Assembly: GCA_021780695.1 (NCBI GenBank)
Contig: JAJXYD010000007.1
Location: 1 to 56,488, forward strand
DNA length: 56,488 nucleotides
Source: Deltaproteobacteria bacterium
Lineage (GTDB): Bacteria > Desulfobacterota > Syntrophobacteria > Syntrophobacterales > Syntrophobacteraceae
Reading direction: 5' to 3'
In this document: positions 15,439-25,600 of the stretch, piece after piece
Layout: each line of letters opens with the position of its first letter
How positions within the stretch are numbered: the stretch's first letter is position 1
Notes under the pieces: generated by a model
What the model saw: the letters and a program-made list of their open reading frames with translations, nothing else
Told to the model about the DNA's origin: nothing
Databases searched by the model: none
Position numbers and translations under genes: made by a program

Positions 15439-16704
15439 TTAAGGATTGCTATTGCCTCCAGCCTCAAGGGGATGGTTCCCGGTGTCTACGCCATCGGGGA
15501 TGATTGTCAAACCCTCTTCAAAGACTCTGATTGCATTTTGAAAGTTGACGTTGCAAAGATGAGCATACCGTTGAGTCGTCTCGATATTATGATGCCCCAT
15601 CAGCTCTTTGATCGTATAGAGTGGCACGCCATTTTGCGCCATCCAGCTCCCGTAGGTATGACGGCAGGTGTGGAAAACCACCTTTTGCCTATCGTCTGTA
15701 ACACCGGCGTTCAATCCTAATTTTGTGACAACTCGGTCAAAGGTGTCAGAAATAGCCTCCATTTGCCCTCCGTCACGGGCAGGATAGATCAACTCGCTTA
15801 TTCCACCGAACTGCTTTTCACAAAATAGCGCCTGAACTGCTTTTGTCATCGGAACGTTTCTTGGAAGGCATTTTGATGAATCCTTCACCCTGATAAACGG
15901 CTCCCGAACCGCAAGATTAACATCACCCCATGTCAGAGCAAAAATTTCTGAGGCTCTTAACCCGCAGTGGACGCTAATCAGCGCCTGTTCGTAAACTATC
16001 TCGCTTTTCTCTTTGAGCGCTTTGAGGAGCATGTCGGCTTCATCTTGCGTGAAAAAACGGGTTCGCTCGTTGTGAAGCTTCCGGTCGGAAATCCTCAAGC
16101 CCTTGGCAATTGGGTGGTGACCCTGAAAGAAACCGGCTCCAATGGCATAGTTGAAAACCTGCCGTATCACATCCAAGGCGTAGTTCACAGAGCGCGGTGC
16201 TCGGCCCGCTTCAAACATATTTTGTTTGATTTTACTGATATGTTTCAATGTTATGTCCTTCAAGATCACATCCCCAACGACTGCTTTTATCCACAAATTG
16301 AAAAGTTGATTTTCCCGGTGATAGGTCCGCTGTGTCTTGCATGTTTTCGCATCGGGATAATATTTTTCTTCGAAGATTTGCTGAAATGTTAATGCCTCGC
16401 GCTCCTGCCTCTCCTTCTCAAGCCGTTCAGCACGTTTTTGCGCTTCTAACAACTGGCGTTTTTCGGCCAACGACTGCGCCCCCTCTCCCGTTTTGCTTGC
16501 GGTTTGCAGTGCCGCCAATTGCAGACTTGCCTTTTTCGCGTTCATTCCCTGTGAAGACCAACCCACGCCCTCTTCTTTGAGCTTTCCGTGAAGCCGATAG
16601 CGTATAAAAAAATATCTGTCGAGAGTTCCATTATCAGTTTTCCGTGTCTGGTGCTCTCGGTACCGAACGCCGGGGTATTGCGTCTTGCATTTTTTCTGTG
16701 ACAT
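15439..16704 (-). CDS. Tyrosine-type integrase of the island
   Basis: The 421-residue protein is a full-length phage/island integrase: N-terminal arm-binding region, a coiled-coil segment (RQLLEAQKRAERLEKERQER), a core-binding domain (about 110-210), and a catalytic domain with R (CGLRASEIFAL, about 248), H-x-x-R (HTCRHTYGSW), H (MGHHNIETTQ) and nucleophile Y (QRYAHLC, about 380). It catalyses integration and excision at a tRNA gene. Its start codon faces a tRNA-Arg 3' fragment 190 bases away, the expected arrangement of int next to the attachment site. All catalytic residues are present, so the island may still be mobile, provided the other end is intact outside the window. Confidence 0.93.
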   Translation of the reverse strand: MSQKKCKTQYPGVRYREHQTRKTDNGTLDRYFFIRYRLHGKLKEEGVGWSSQGMNAKKASLQLAALQTASKTGEGAQSLAEKRQLLEAQKRAERLEKERQEREALTFQQIFEEKYYPDAKTCKTQRTYHRENQLFNLWIKAVVGDVILKDITLKHISKIKQNMFEAGRAPRSVNYALDVIRQVFNYAIGAGFFQGHHPIAKGLRISDRKLHNERTRFFTQDEADMLLKALKEKSEIVYEQALISVHCGLRASEIFALTWGDVNLAVREPFIRVKDSSKCLPRNVPMTKAVQALFCEKQFGGISELIYPARDGGQMEAISDTFDRVVTKLGLNAGVTDDRQKVVFHTCRHTYGSWMAQNGVPLYTIKELMGHHNIETTQRYAHLCNVNFQNAIRVFEEGLTIIPDGVDTGNHPLEAGGNSNP

Positions 16705-16893
16705 AGCCCCACTCCATTTACCGTAGATTGTCTTTTACCGGGACTTACCGAGGCATATTTGCCCCACAATAGCCCCACATTTAGTGGGAATTCGGAGTAA
16801 CTTTCGGGAAACAGTATAGGGGGTTTAAATAGCTAAGTCAAGGTATTTATTGGTAAAGAGTATGTCAGGGTACTTTGGAGTAAGAGTATTTTA

Positions 16894-16943
16894 ACGGACT
16901 ACGAATCCGTAGGTCGCAAGTTCGAATCTTGCTGGGCGCGCTA
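16894..16943 (+). other. Attachment site: 3' fragment of tRNA-Arg(ACG)
   Basis: The sequence folds as the 3' part of a tRNA: anticodon stem ACGGA/TCCGT around loop CTACGAA (anticodon ACG), variable AGGTC, T-arm GCAAG-TTCGAAT-CTTGC, then TGGGCGCG. No acceptor 5' strand or D-arm precedes it, so it is not a functional tRNA. It is the displaced 3' end left when an element integrated into tRNA-Arg. Because the fragment reads 5' to 3' on the plus strand, the island lies to its left and the older chromosome or a second element to its right. The last bases CTA replace the encoded CCA. Confidence 0.85.
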
Positions 16944-16951
16944 GTAAAATC

Positions 16952-16983
16952 AAGGGGTTAGGTGATCTTCACCTGGCCCTTTT
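16952..16983 (+). terminator. Hairpin-T terminator after the tRNA fragment
   Basis: AGGTGA-TCT-TCACCT forms a 6-bp stem extended by AAGGG/CCCTT and followed by TTTT. It is probably the original terminator of the tRNA-Arg gene, now separated from it by the island. Confidence 0.55.
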
Positions 16984-17048
16984 GTCGTTTGGAGAGCATT
17001 TTTGCCATAGTTTTGCCAAAATTCGATCATCCCCATGCTTGCCCTCGC

Positions 17049-17240
17049 TTACCCATGGCCTTGCAAAACTGCGTTGAACAGTCCTCCGGCGGGCGCCCCA
17101 TGAGCGTTTTCAATATACTTGCCGTACACTCTGATTATCATCTCGGTGTTTCTATGCCCCATCACCCTCGCAACCCAAAGAGGATTTTCCCCGCAGCTCA
17201 AGCAAACCGTTGCGAAGGTGTGCCAGTTGTGTGCGTCAAG
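17049..17240 (-). pseudogene. C-terminal remnant of a second tyrosine integrase
   Basis: The minus strand reads HTFATVCLSCGENPLWVARV, MGHRNTEMIIRVYGKYIENA and a short tail to TAA. This is the last quarter of a phage-type integrase catalytic domain, including the GHxNTEM and VYGKY (nucleophile Tyr) motifs. The preceding R of the usual RHTFA is W here and no homologous sequence continues upstream, so the rest is deleted. It lies immediately right of the tRNA fragment, as would be left by an older element integrated in the same tRNA gene. The defence block to the right may be cargo of that element. Confidence 0.8.
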
Positions 17241-17254
17241 TTCTGCAAATTCGA

Positions 17255-17455
17255 TCAGACATGCGGGTCACCTGTTTTTTTTGCTACGCTAAGCGACGGA
17301 CCAGCCGAGGTGAGCCGGAGCGGCTCGGCCTTTGCCCGCCTTCTCGACTCCATGTACTTTTTAAAGATTTTCCGGAACTCCTCTTTTCTTTGCCCGCCAT
17401 TATGCATCGTGAACAGGCCATATTCGAGACAGATCACTTTATCGTGAGACATCAT
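17255..17455 (-). CDS. Small basic protein downstream of the UvrD-like helicase
   Basis: The 66-residue ORF (M or MM start, AAGGCGG just upstream) begins 24 bases after the helicase stop on the same strand. The product is basic, with a helical centre (GGQRKEEFRKIFKKYMESRR). No family is recognised. Position and spacing suggest it is the last gene of the defence-like operon, but its end overlaps the decayed integrase and it may be chance. Confidence 0.4.
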   Translation of the reverse strand: MMSHDKVICLEYGLFTMHNGGQRKEEFRKIFKKYMESRRRAKAEPLRLTSAGPSLSVAKKTGDPHV

Positions 17456-17479
17456 TCCGCCTTATCCTTTCGATCTCGA

Positions 17480-19609
17480 TCAGATAAACCTGCTCTTCTT
17501 TCCGAAGCTCGTAACCAGTACGTCTTTCTTCGCCCTGGTCGCAGAAACATAGAGCAAAGCCCGTTCCCGGAGTTCGTTTTCTTCGACTGCCAGTGGATTA
17601 TCCTGGCCCTCCAGAACTATTTGCAGGGGAACGATACCCTCATTGACTCCCGCAATAACGATGTGATCGAATTCGAGCCCCTTGACTCGGTGCATGGTCG
17701 CAAGGCGCAGTCCCGGAGCACTCCGGTTTTCGGCTGCATTCCTCTTGACGAGGTAGGTGGCAAATCCGGCCGCTTGCAGGGATGCCTCGTATTGCAACAG
17801 CAGAGAATGTGTGCGGCATACCAGGCAAACTGAATTGATGGGAACGGATTGGGACTTCAACTGTTTCAGATGGTTTACGATAAAATCGGTCTCCTGCGCC
17901 ATGGACGCCATATTCACCACCCGGGGAGGATCTCCGTGAAGCAGCGCCTTGTACCCCTTCTGGTCATCGACGCCGGCGTCCAGATCATCGATTTTTCGAC
18001 CCTCGAGAAGCCTGGTCGCCCATTTTCTTGTCTCATCCGTGGTCCGGTAATTGATCTTCAGTTTGTAGCTGCGGCCCTTGATGTTGATCCCACACTGTCC
18101 CAATACCACCTTGTGCCTGTAGATTCTCTGGTGGCCGTCGCCAACTAGGAAGAGATCGTTCGTGCTTCCATCGGCGGGGATCATCTGCCGGATGAGTTTA
18201 AAGGCTTGCGCGCCCATGTCCTGGCCCTCATCGACAATTACGGCCTTGTATGGGAGGACCGAGCCCTTGCTCTGAAGGATCACCCGGGCATCCCGAATCG
18301 CATCGACGGCCTCTTTGAACCCTTTTTCATTGAGCTGCGCCCGGTATTCCTCGAAGACTGGCCATAGGGATTTTCGTTCGACACGGTTGAGCTTTCTCCC
18401 CCGGCCGAGCCTGGATGCTTTCAAGTAATCCTCGCCGCACGAGACCCCCTGCGCCTGGATGATCTGCTCCCATTCGTCCCGGAAAAAAGCCTCCGGCAAG
18501 TCCAGGTTTTTAGGAGCGAGGTTCAGAGCGTTGGTCCAGCAATCTCTTGTATCATCCTCGTAGACGATCGTATGCTCGTACCCGTTTTTCTGGAGAAATT
18601 GAGAGACCCAGGCATCGAGGTTGACCACTTCGATTCGCCTGAGGATGTCGACGGGACAAATCTTCCTCAGATTTTCACGGATGTCGGCGGCGAGATTTCT
18701 GGTAAAGGTCGTGAAAAGAATGCGGTCGCCATCAGCCTTAAAGACATTTTCAGCCAGGTGCTTTGCCCTGTGTATGGCGCAGACGGTCTTTCCGGTTCCG
18801 GCGCCGCCCAGCACGCGAACCGGTCCATTGACGTTTTTTTCGACTATTTTTCTCTGAGACGGATGGAGAAAAACTCGCCACTGCTCCAAGGGGGCATTCA
18901 GGATCTCGGCCAGTTCCAGCGCATCCTCGACGACATGAAAACGTCTCATCGTGTCGGGATTCTCGAGGGCTTTGGCGAAGTCTCCGGTATCGACTTCTTT
19001 TCCTACTTCCTGCTTTTCCACTTCCTTCAAAACCTCCTCGAAGGAATAACCGGCGGCATAGAGAAAAAGCGCTTCATACGCCTCCTGGGGCAGCACGGCT
19101 TCCTGCCGGTCCAGGTCGGCTTCGGTCATGACGCTGCGAACGAGGGGCAGAAAGGCCACGGGAACGCCGATCTGGAGAAGGTGGTTATCCTTGAGGTCAT
19201 GGAAAAGGCCTTTTTCTTCCCTGGGGGTATCTGCGAGAGAAGGACCCGGCGCCACCTTGTGGACGTCTACGACCTGGAGGCTTCCGGTCTCGGGATGAAT
19301 TTTGTAGACCTTGTTTTCAGCCCATTGGTAAGCCTTGTCGTGATGATCCACCCACAGGAGCAGGAAAACGTTACCGACGTCGGGTTTGAGGACTATCCCC
19401 CGGTAGGTGTCGTCTATTCGGACGCTCCGCAGATTCGGGTCTTTGCAATGCTTGATCTTTTCGTAATTGATGGCTGGCGCCAGGGGATTCATCCGAAACT
19501 TTTCGACGAATTCCCTCACCTTAGACTGCTGCTTGTGAGGGACCATGGAGAAGGCTTTCAAAAAGTCCGATGAAATTGCAACCTTTATCTCACCAAGCAC
19601 CGCTTCCAT
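17480..19609 (-). CDS. UvrD/Rep-type superfamily 1 helicase with RelE-like N-terminal domain
   Basis: AGGAGAAGAT precedes the ATG. Of 709 residues, the first 110 look like a RelE/ParE-fold domain: AISSDFLKAFSMVPHKQQ, KHCKDPNLRSVRIDDTYRGI and FLLLWVDHHDKAYQWAENK correspond to the helix, the K/R strand and the last strand of RelE proteins. The SF1 helicase follows: Walker A LGGAGTGKT (about 266-274), VIVDEGQDM (about 460), LKINYRTT, RLATMHRVKGLEFD (motif V region) and YVSATRAKKDVLV (motif VI, about 690). It should translocate on DNA using ATP. It lies 35 bases downstream of the giant DUF1998 helicase, in the same transcript. In a DISARM-like operon the last position is normally the PLD nuclease DrmC; here a helicase with a toxin-fold module occupies it. 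Confidence 0.88.
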   Translation of the reverse strand: MEAVLGEIKVAISSDFLKAFSMVPHKQQSKVREFVEKFRMNPLAPAINYEKIKHCKDPNLRSVRIDDTYRGIVLKPDVGNVFLLLWVDHHDKAYQWAENKVYKIHPETGSLQVVDVHKVAPGPSLADTPREEKGLFHDLKDNHLLQIGVPVAFLPLVRSVMTEADLDRQEAVLPQEAYEALFLYAAGYSFEEVLKEVEKQEVGKEVDTGDFAKALENPDTMRRFHVVEDALELAEILNAPLEQWRVFLHPSQRKIVEKNVNGPVRVLGGAGTGKTVCAIHRAKHLAENVFKADGDRILFTTFTRNLAADIRENLRKICPVDILRRIEVVNLDAWVSQFLQKNGYEHTIVYEDDTRDCWTNALNLAPKNLDLPEAFFRDEWEQIIQAQGVSCGEDYLKASRLGRGRKLNRVERKSLWPVFEEYRAQLNEKGFKEAVDAIRDARVILQSKGSVLPYKAVIVDEGQDMGAQAFKLIRQMIPADGSTNDLFLVGDGHQRIYRHKVVLGQCGINIKGRSYKLKINYRTTDETRKWATRLLEGRKIDDLDAGVDDQKGYKALLHGDPPRVVNMASMAQETDFIVNHLKQLKSQSVPINSVCLVCRTHSLLLQYEASLQAAGFATYLVKRNAAENRSAPGLRLATMHRVKGLEFDHIVIAGVNEGIVPLQIVLEGQDNPLAVEENELRERALLYVSATRAKKDVLVTSFGKKSRFI

Positions 19610-19644
19610 ATCTTCTCCTGTCCATTGTGTCTCATCGGCTGTCG

Positions 19645-22600
19645 TTAAGAACGGGATTTTTTCGTCTGGCCATTCTGCGAGAACATCCGAACAGCGCTCG
19701 TCGGATCGAGCACCGCTTCGGCGACAGGCGCGACCCGCCAGCCTCTTTCCACAAAGAGGGTTTCAAATTCCATTTCCCCGGGGAGCAAAAACGCAACCTT
19801 TGCGGAAGGCCAGCCCAACTCCGCGGTCGCGATTACCGCCCCCTTCTCATCGCACAATTCATATCCGGGCTCCGGAAGGGAAAGCCCGCTCGCTTCGATC
19901 AATGACAGAAATGGATGAAACGATATTTCGGTTACAGACTTGATCGCCTTTAGTTCTTCGGATTCAACGCCCGGGGCCGCGCCTGGTTGGGGCGGCTCCT
20001 GTTCCGGGATAAAGACCGAATAAGCGCCGTCCGCAATGCCTTTTGAGGTAAGAAAGAGAACCCGGGGTACGAACTGGTAAACGTTGAAAAGCCTGATGAA
20101 ACCATTCCAGGCTTCCTTGAAGGTCGGAACCAGGGCGATCTCTTCGTCGTCGTGGAAACGGCACATCACTTCGAGGTTTTCCATCCTGCGGCCTTCCATG
20201 TCTTCTTTGGAATTGCAGACGAGCATCTTGAGCATCGGCTTATTGTCCTCATGAGCCTGCTCATTGATCCCGAAATAGTAGGAACCGTTGGGATCGTGCT
20301 CCAGCGCCAACTGAATTTGATTCCACGGTGCGTCCTTTACGAGCATCTCTTTGGCAGACTCAATACCGGCCGCTGTTCCCAGTTTCTTTGTGGCAAGGTG
20401 GATCATGGCGTGGATCAGAGAATACTGTTTCCACATTTGAAAATCCGGGATGGCCAAAAACTGGATCAGTATCTGAAAACCCGTGGCCGTGACCATATCC
20501 GAAAGCTTCTTCACGCCGAATGTTGCATCATAGGCATCGAGAAACTTTGCGAGCATGGCGCCGTTTGACCGCGTGAAGTTGGTGAAGTAGGCCGGCTGGG
20601 TATTGAACTCATTTTCGATATCTTTCCAGGACAGGGAGAAGACGAGATACTTGCCACTGCGCACGAGGGCTGTTCTCTGGGCCAGGTCCTTTCCGATCCT
20701 GTTATTGAGGGCGGCCCCATCGGCATGGAACGAGAACCCGTCGGTAAAAACCGCGATAGAAGGCCGGTTGCCTTTTTGCCTCTCCGGATGAAAGACGAAA
20801 TCGATCTTGCTTGGAACGAGGACACCGCTTTCGTTGCCGACGCTCACCTGGGGTTCGATGTAGTACCCATTGCCGTTGATCTTTAGATACCATCCGGGTT
20901 TTCCATTGACGATATCCTGTTTAAAGAAAACGGGCTCATCATGGAATTTGACCCTTCTCACAGCCTCGATAAAACGGGCTTCAAGTTCGCTGTCGAATAA
21001 GGCATTGACCGATATCTTGCTTACGGATTCCGTTTCAACGAGAGCATCCCTGCCCCGGAGGATCTCGGATAAAACCAGTATGGCCGCGTTTCGAGAGATA
21101 TTGGCCATGTCGAAGCTCATCCGGTAGGCGAAAAGACACCGGTAGCACCCGTCTTTCTCGGGTTCCTGCTGACAGGGGCAAGACCTCAAAACCTCCAGGG
21201 CGGCTTCGAAGACATTCATGAGGGGTTTTTCGGCCCGGATCAACTGCTTAAGATATCCCGTTCCTCCGGGGACCACATCATAGAGGACGAGATACTTCCT
21301 CTTGTGGGACGTTCCGGCCACCGGGTCCTCATAGACGGTGGTTTGAAGATGATCGATGTTTCCTTGAAAGACTTTCTTAAGTCCCAGGAAAAGGGCGGCG
21401 ATGAAGGAGTGGAGCTTCTGGTCCGAACCGGCGAAACTCGTCATGGGGAGAAGTATTCGGATGGCTTCCGAAGTAAACTCCCGATACATGTAGAGACAGT
21501 CGAAGACGTTTTTCTCGGGGCTTCGAATCCTGTGCTTGCAGGTCATCGCATGCTCTATCTTCTTTCCGCTTACCTGGACCTTACCGCACTCGCGGCAGAT
21601 CGAGAAGCCCTTCTTCGGGACCTGGTGGCCGGCGATATCGATGCTCTCCCCGACCGTTTCCTTGTTTCCGAAATTCACCTCTCGAAAGGTCGCCCTGTTC
21701 AGATACTCGAATCCGAAGGGAAAATCTTCCCGATCGATTTTGAAGGCCTTTTCGATAAACTTCTCATCGGCGTCAAAGAGCATGTGGCTGTTGTAAAACT
21801 CAGGCTCTCGATCATCTCTGTCGTCCTGGTAACGGCTGTCTTTATCCGAAGTTGTGGCGATCACCTGGCGCATGCGTATCATGCGGCGTTTCTGTCCGTC
21901 ATCAGCCCAAAGAGGGCTCCCGCATTTGGGGCAAGCGGTCTTTTCTTCCCCGGAGGCCACCAGTTGGTGGTAACTGCAACTGTTGCAGAAGCGCCATTCT
22001 TCCATCTCGGAGGTCGCCATATCGATCTGATCGACAGTGACCTTCCTGCCTTCCGCATAGAACCTGTTGGCGGGCGCCAGTTCGACTAGGGCGCTCGCGG
22101 CCGGCCGTTCGTATTCAAATGCGACGGTTTTATACTTTCCCTGGCCGTCCGCGTTCTTCTTCCGTCGATAGATGACGGAGCGAAGGATCACCCCCGCCTG
22201 CGGGAAGGCGTAATTTGGAAGGAGCCCCTCGTCGGTGAAAAAATTGAAGGTGTCCTTATCCATGATCGCTTTGATGATGCTATTGATGGAGGACTTTTCG
22301 AGTTTCAAATCGTCGAGGTCCCCCTCGTAGTTCCTGTCTCGTATCGGGTCATTTTCTTTCTTTTTTATTTGGTAGCTGAGCTTTTTCACCCGGTCTTGAA
22401 GGGCGCGTTTTTCCTTGTCGATTGCATTCAGTCCGTTCAGGATCCGGTATCGCAGGTTCTGTTCGCCTTGGGCGCCCTCGACAAATGCCCGGAGATTTTG
22501 CACCGACTCTTGCGTGAGAGAGTCTTGAAAGATCTGGATGAACCGCTCGAACAGGACCGTCCGATTGTTTTCGATAAAGTCTAGAAGATTGAAAGGGAAT

Positions 22601-25600
22601 CTGGTCTTATCCTCCTTCTTGAGATTGGCGAGCACCTGCCCCAGCTTGTACGGGATGTTTATGCCGGAGGGTCCGGTTTCAATCCACCTGTCGAAGCAAA
22701 AAGCCGTAAATTGCCTCTCAAGGACTGCCGGGGCGTTCAGGAAACAGCCGGGAGGCTCGACTCGCCCTCCAATCATCTCCTCGGGTTGATCGTAGAAGTA
22801 CAGATCGTGAGGTCTCGCGCCGGCCACGGTCATGGCGAAAGAGTTCCCGTCCCGTCTGCCCGCCCGCCCGATTCTTTGCAGGTAGTTCGATTGGGCTGGG
22901 GGGACCGAGCAAAGGATTATCGAAGATAGATCGCCGATATCGATACCCATCTCGAGGGTAGGCGTGCAGGAGAGAAGATTGGGGTCCCACGGGTTCTGGC
23001 CGCTGATAAAAGCTTTCTCCCGCGCCTCCCTTACACCCCTTTGCAACAGGCCGGTATGCTCCTCGGCAAAGACCCGCTTAACGTCGCCCGTGGAATACAG
23101 CTTGCCGTAATAGTCTTCGGTGTAAGGCGCTTCCTTGTAATGGCCCTGGCATTCGAACCTCATGCAGGAGGCGCCCCTCCACCACGCAGAGGCGTCCTCG
23201 GCCGCCGAGACTCCATGGCCGCAGGTATCGCACCTGTACTGCTTCACATCCTTTCGGACAAAAACCGCAGACCGGCTAATCCCCCAGACCGAATGCCCGT
23301 GCAGCTTCACCTCTTCGAGGATTCCGGTCTTTACGAGTGCGGGCAGGACCAGTTCATAAATCCTATCCGAGTACATACCAACCAGGGGGTATAAATGGCA
23401 GAGATTTCTCGCCACCCAGTCCTCATACCAGGTCTTTCCGCTTCCCCTGCTGATGAGGGTGTCGAACCGAGTACCGCCCCTGGTCGTCAGGAAGGCCGGG
23501 GTGCGGGAATATTTCCCGAAATTGGGCATGTGCGGGATCTTCGTGATTAAATAGTACCCGCCCCAGTTGTCCACGTAGTTTTTGAGGTCCGGATGAAACA
23601 CCCCTCCCTTTGCCCTTAACTGTGTCAAAAACCCGAGCAAAAACCGAAGAAGCGTCTTTCCGTCCAGTTCCCGCAGACAACCGAGTTCATTTTGGAGCTG
23701 TTCGAGCAGTGGTTCTATTGCTTCCCGGAGCTGCTCTATCTTGACGCTGCCTATCGAAGAGCCGGTCTTCTCGAGGGTTCTTCCGATACGGCAGTTGAAC
23801 CCGTATTCGCTTGTGATCTCCCAAGCGATCCGTTTGCAGACCTCATCTGAAAGAGTGCTTCCTTCCGGCAGCCTGCCGCTATCGATAAGCGATTCGTAAT
23901 CGTCAAACCAAGCCATGTCGGGCGCGAGAAAAGTGCAGATAAAATCGTTCTCGCCCTTTTCTTTCAGCCAGTATTCCGAGAATCTGGCCGGGACCTGGTC
24001 CAGGGAAAGCTCTCCGGGTTCCTGATCGAGGAACTTCTGTAGAGCGCTCCGGAAATTGAACCGATAAGTTCTCGCGGAGAAAAAGGCAGCCCGGTGGGAG
24101 GCATCCTGAACGGAGTCGGAAAAGGTGAGAAGTTTCTTGTCATCATTAAAAATCGAGGAATACACCTGGCTTATGGCGACACTGGTAAGACTTGCCGCCC
24201 TGGAGCCGACAATGGTAAGGCTTCCATGGCTTTCGCAAAACGGGCAGTTGTGAGTTCCCCGAACCTTTTCATCCGTCTTTATCCTGGTGTTCACGATGAG
24301 GACCGGAACGATTCGATCCTTTTTGCCGCAAACCGGACAGGCAGAGATATTGTCTCCCTGCCCAAGGTGGAGACAGTGGCCGCAGACCCATTTTGCGAAT
24401 TCCCGCTGACCGGGTTGGGCCACGCGCTTGTCACAAGGAAATAGATAGGTGAGGGTCGGGCTGTAATTAAAAAACGAAAGGTAAAAATGCTTTAACTCGG
24501 GGCTTATCGAGGGGTCCTGCTCTCTCTTTGTCCCCGCCCAACCCATGGCGCCGCATTCCCGGCAGTGGACGACCGGGAGGTGAGTTTTCCCCTGCCCGTC
24601 GTTTAGATCGTCCGAGAACCTGAGCCTTGGCTCCGGGCCTATCTCGGCTACGATACGCCTCAGTTCCCTCGCCCAAAGCTGAAGCCTGACGTTTAGAAAG
24701 GGCTGAAGTCTCTCATCCGGTTTGACCCGGGCGCAGGAGACCAGGGACAGGAGGCTTGCCAGGACGTTCTGTTTGTATTCCAGCGCGCCGCCTTGAAACT
24801 CGGGAACCACCCTGTCCAGTTCCTGGATGATCTCCGGGAGCGGCGCGACGCCGTTTCTTTTCTCGAGAATCATCAGGAGATTTCGAAAGAAGGCGTGCTG
24901 TTTCAACTTCTCGGACAGATCGATTTTCCACTGTTCTTCAGCCGGATCCTCGATCCGCTCTCCCATCCACAGTTCATGCTGAGTCCGAATGTAGGAAGAA
25001 AAATCTGAAAACGAGTCGGGCTTTAGCCGTTCGGCTTCTTCGGCCGGGGCGGCCGCGATCCGGGTGATGAAAGAGTCTTTGAAAAACTCGCCGGGACTCA
25101 GGAGCGATTCCGCAATAATCGAGTCGCCGTCGAATTCCTCCCCGAACACCTCACCGCTGTATTCCTGAAGGTCCCGGTAGCTCTCCTCGCCGCCAAGGGT
25201 GGCCGAGGTCCCCACGCAGCAGAGATATTTCTGCGGGGTCTTCAAGCGCTCCTTCAACCGCCGAATCAGGCAGGCGAGGTCGGTGCCCTGGGCGCCGTCG
25301 AAGGTGTGCAGTTCATCGACGGCCAGGTATTTGAGAGTTTCCGGCCCATTAGCCTGCCACAGGGAAAAGTCCTTCGGGCGGATCAGCAGATAATCGAGCA
25401 TTTTATAGTTGGTGAGAAGAATATCGGGGGGATTGTTTCGCAGAGTATCCTTGTCGGTGATCACCCGGTCTTGCGCCATTGCCATGGCGGCGTGTACTTC
25501 CCTCTGCCCGATGAAGAGTCCCGCGCGGATCTTGTCTCGAAGATGCAGGTTCCCGTGAATCGCTTTTGCGAGCCGTTTCGCCTGGTCGGTGGCAAGGGCG

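Noticed and set aside
16860..16943. Complete tRNA-Arg gene
   Set aside because: Only the anticodon arm, T-arm and acceptor 3' strand exist; upstream bases do not form an acceptor 5' strand or D-arm.
18572..19573. 333-codon open frame on the plus strand
   Set aside because: Antisense of the RelE-UvrD helicase gene; no recognisable domain.
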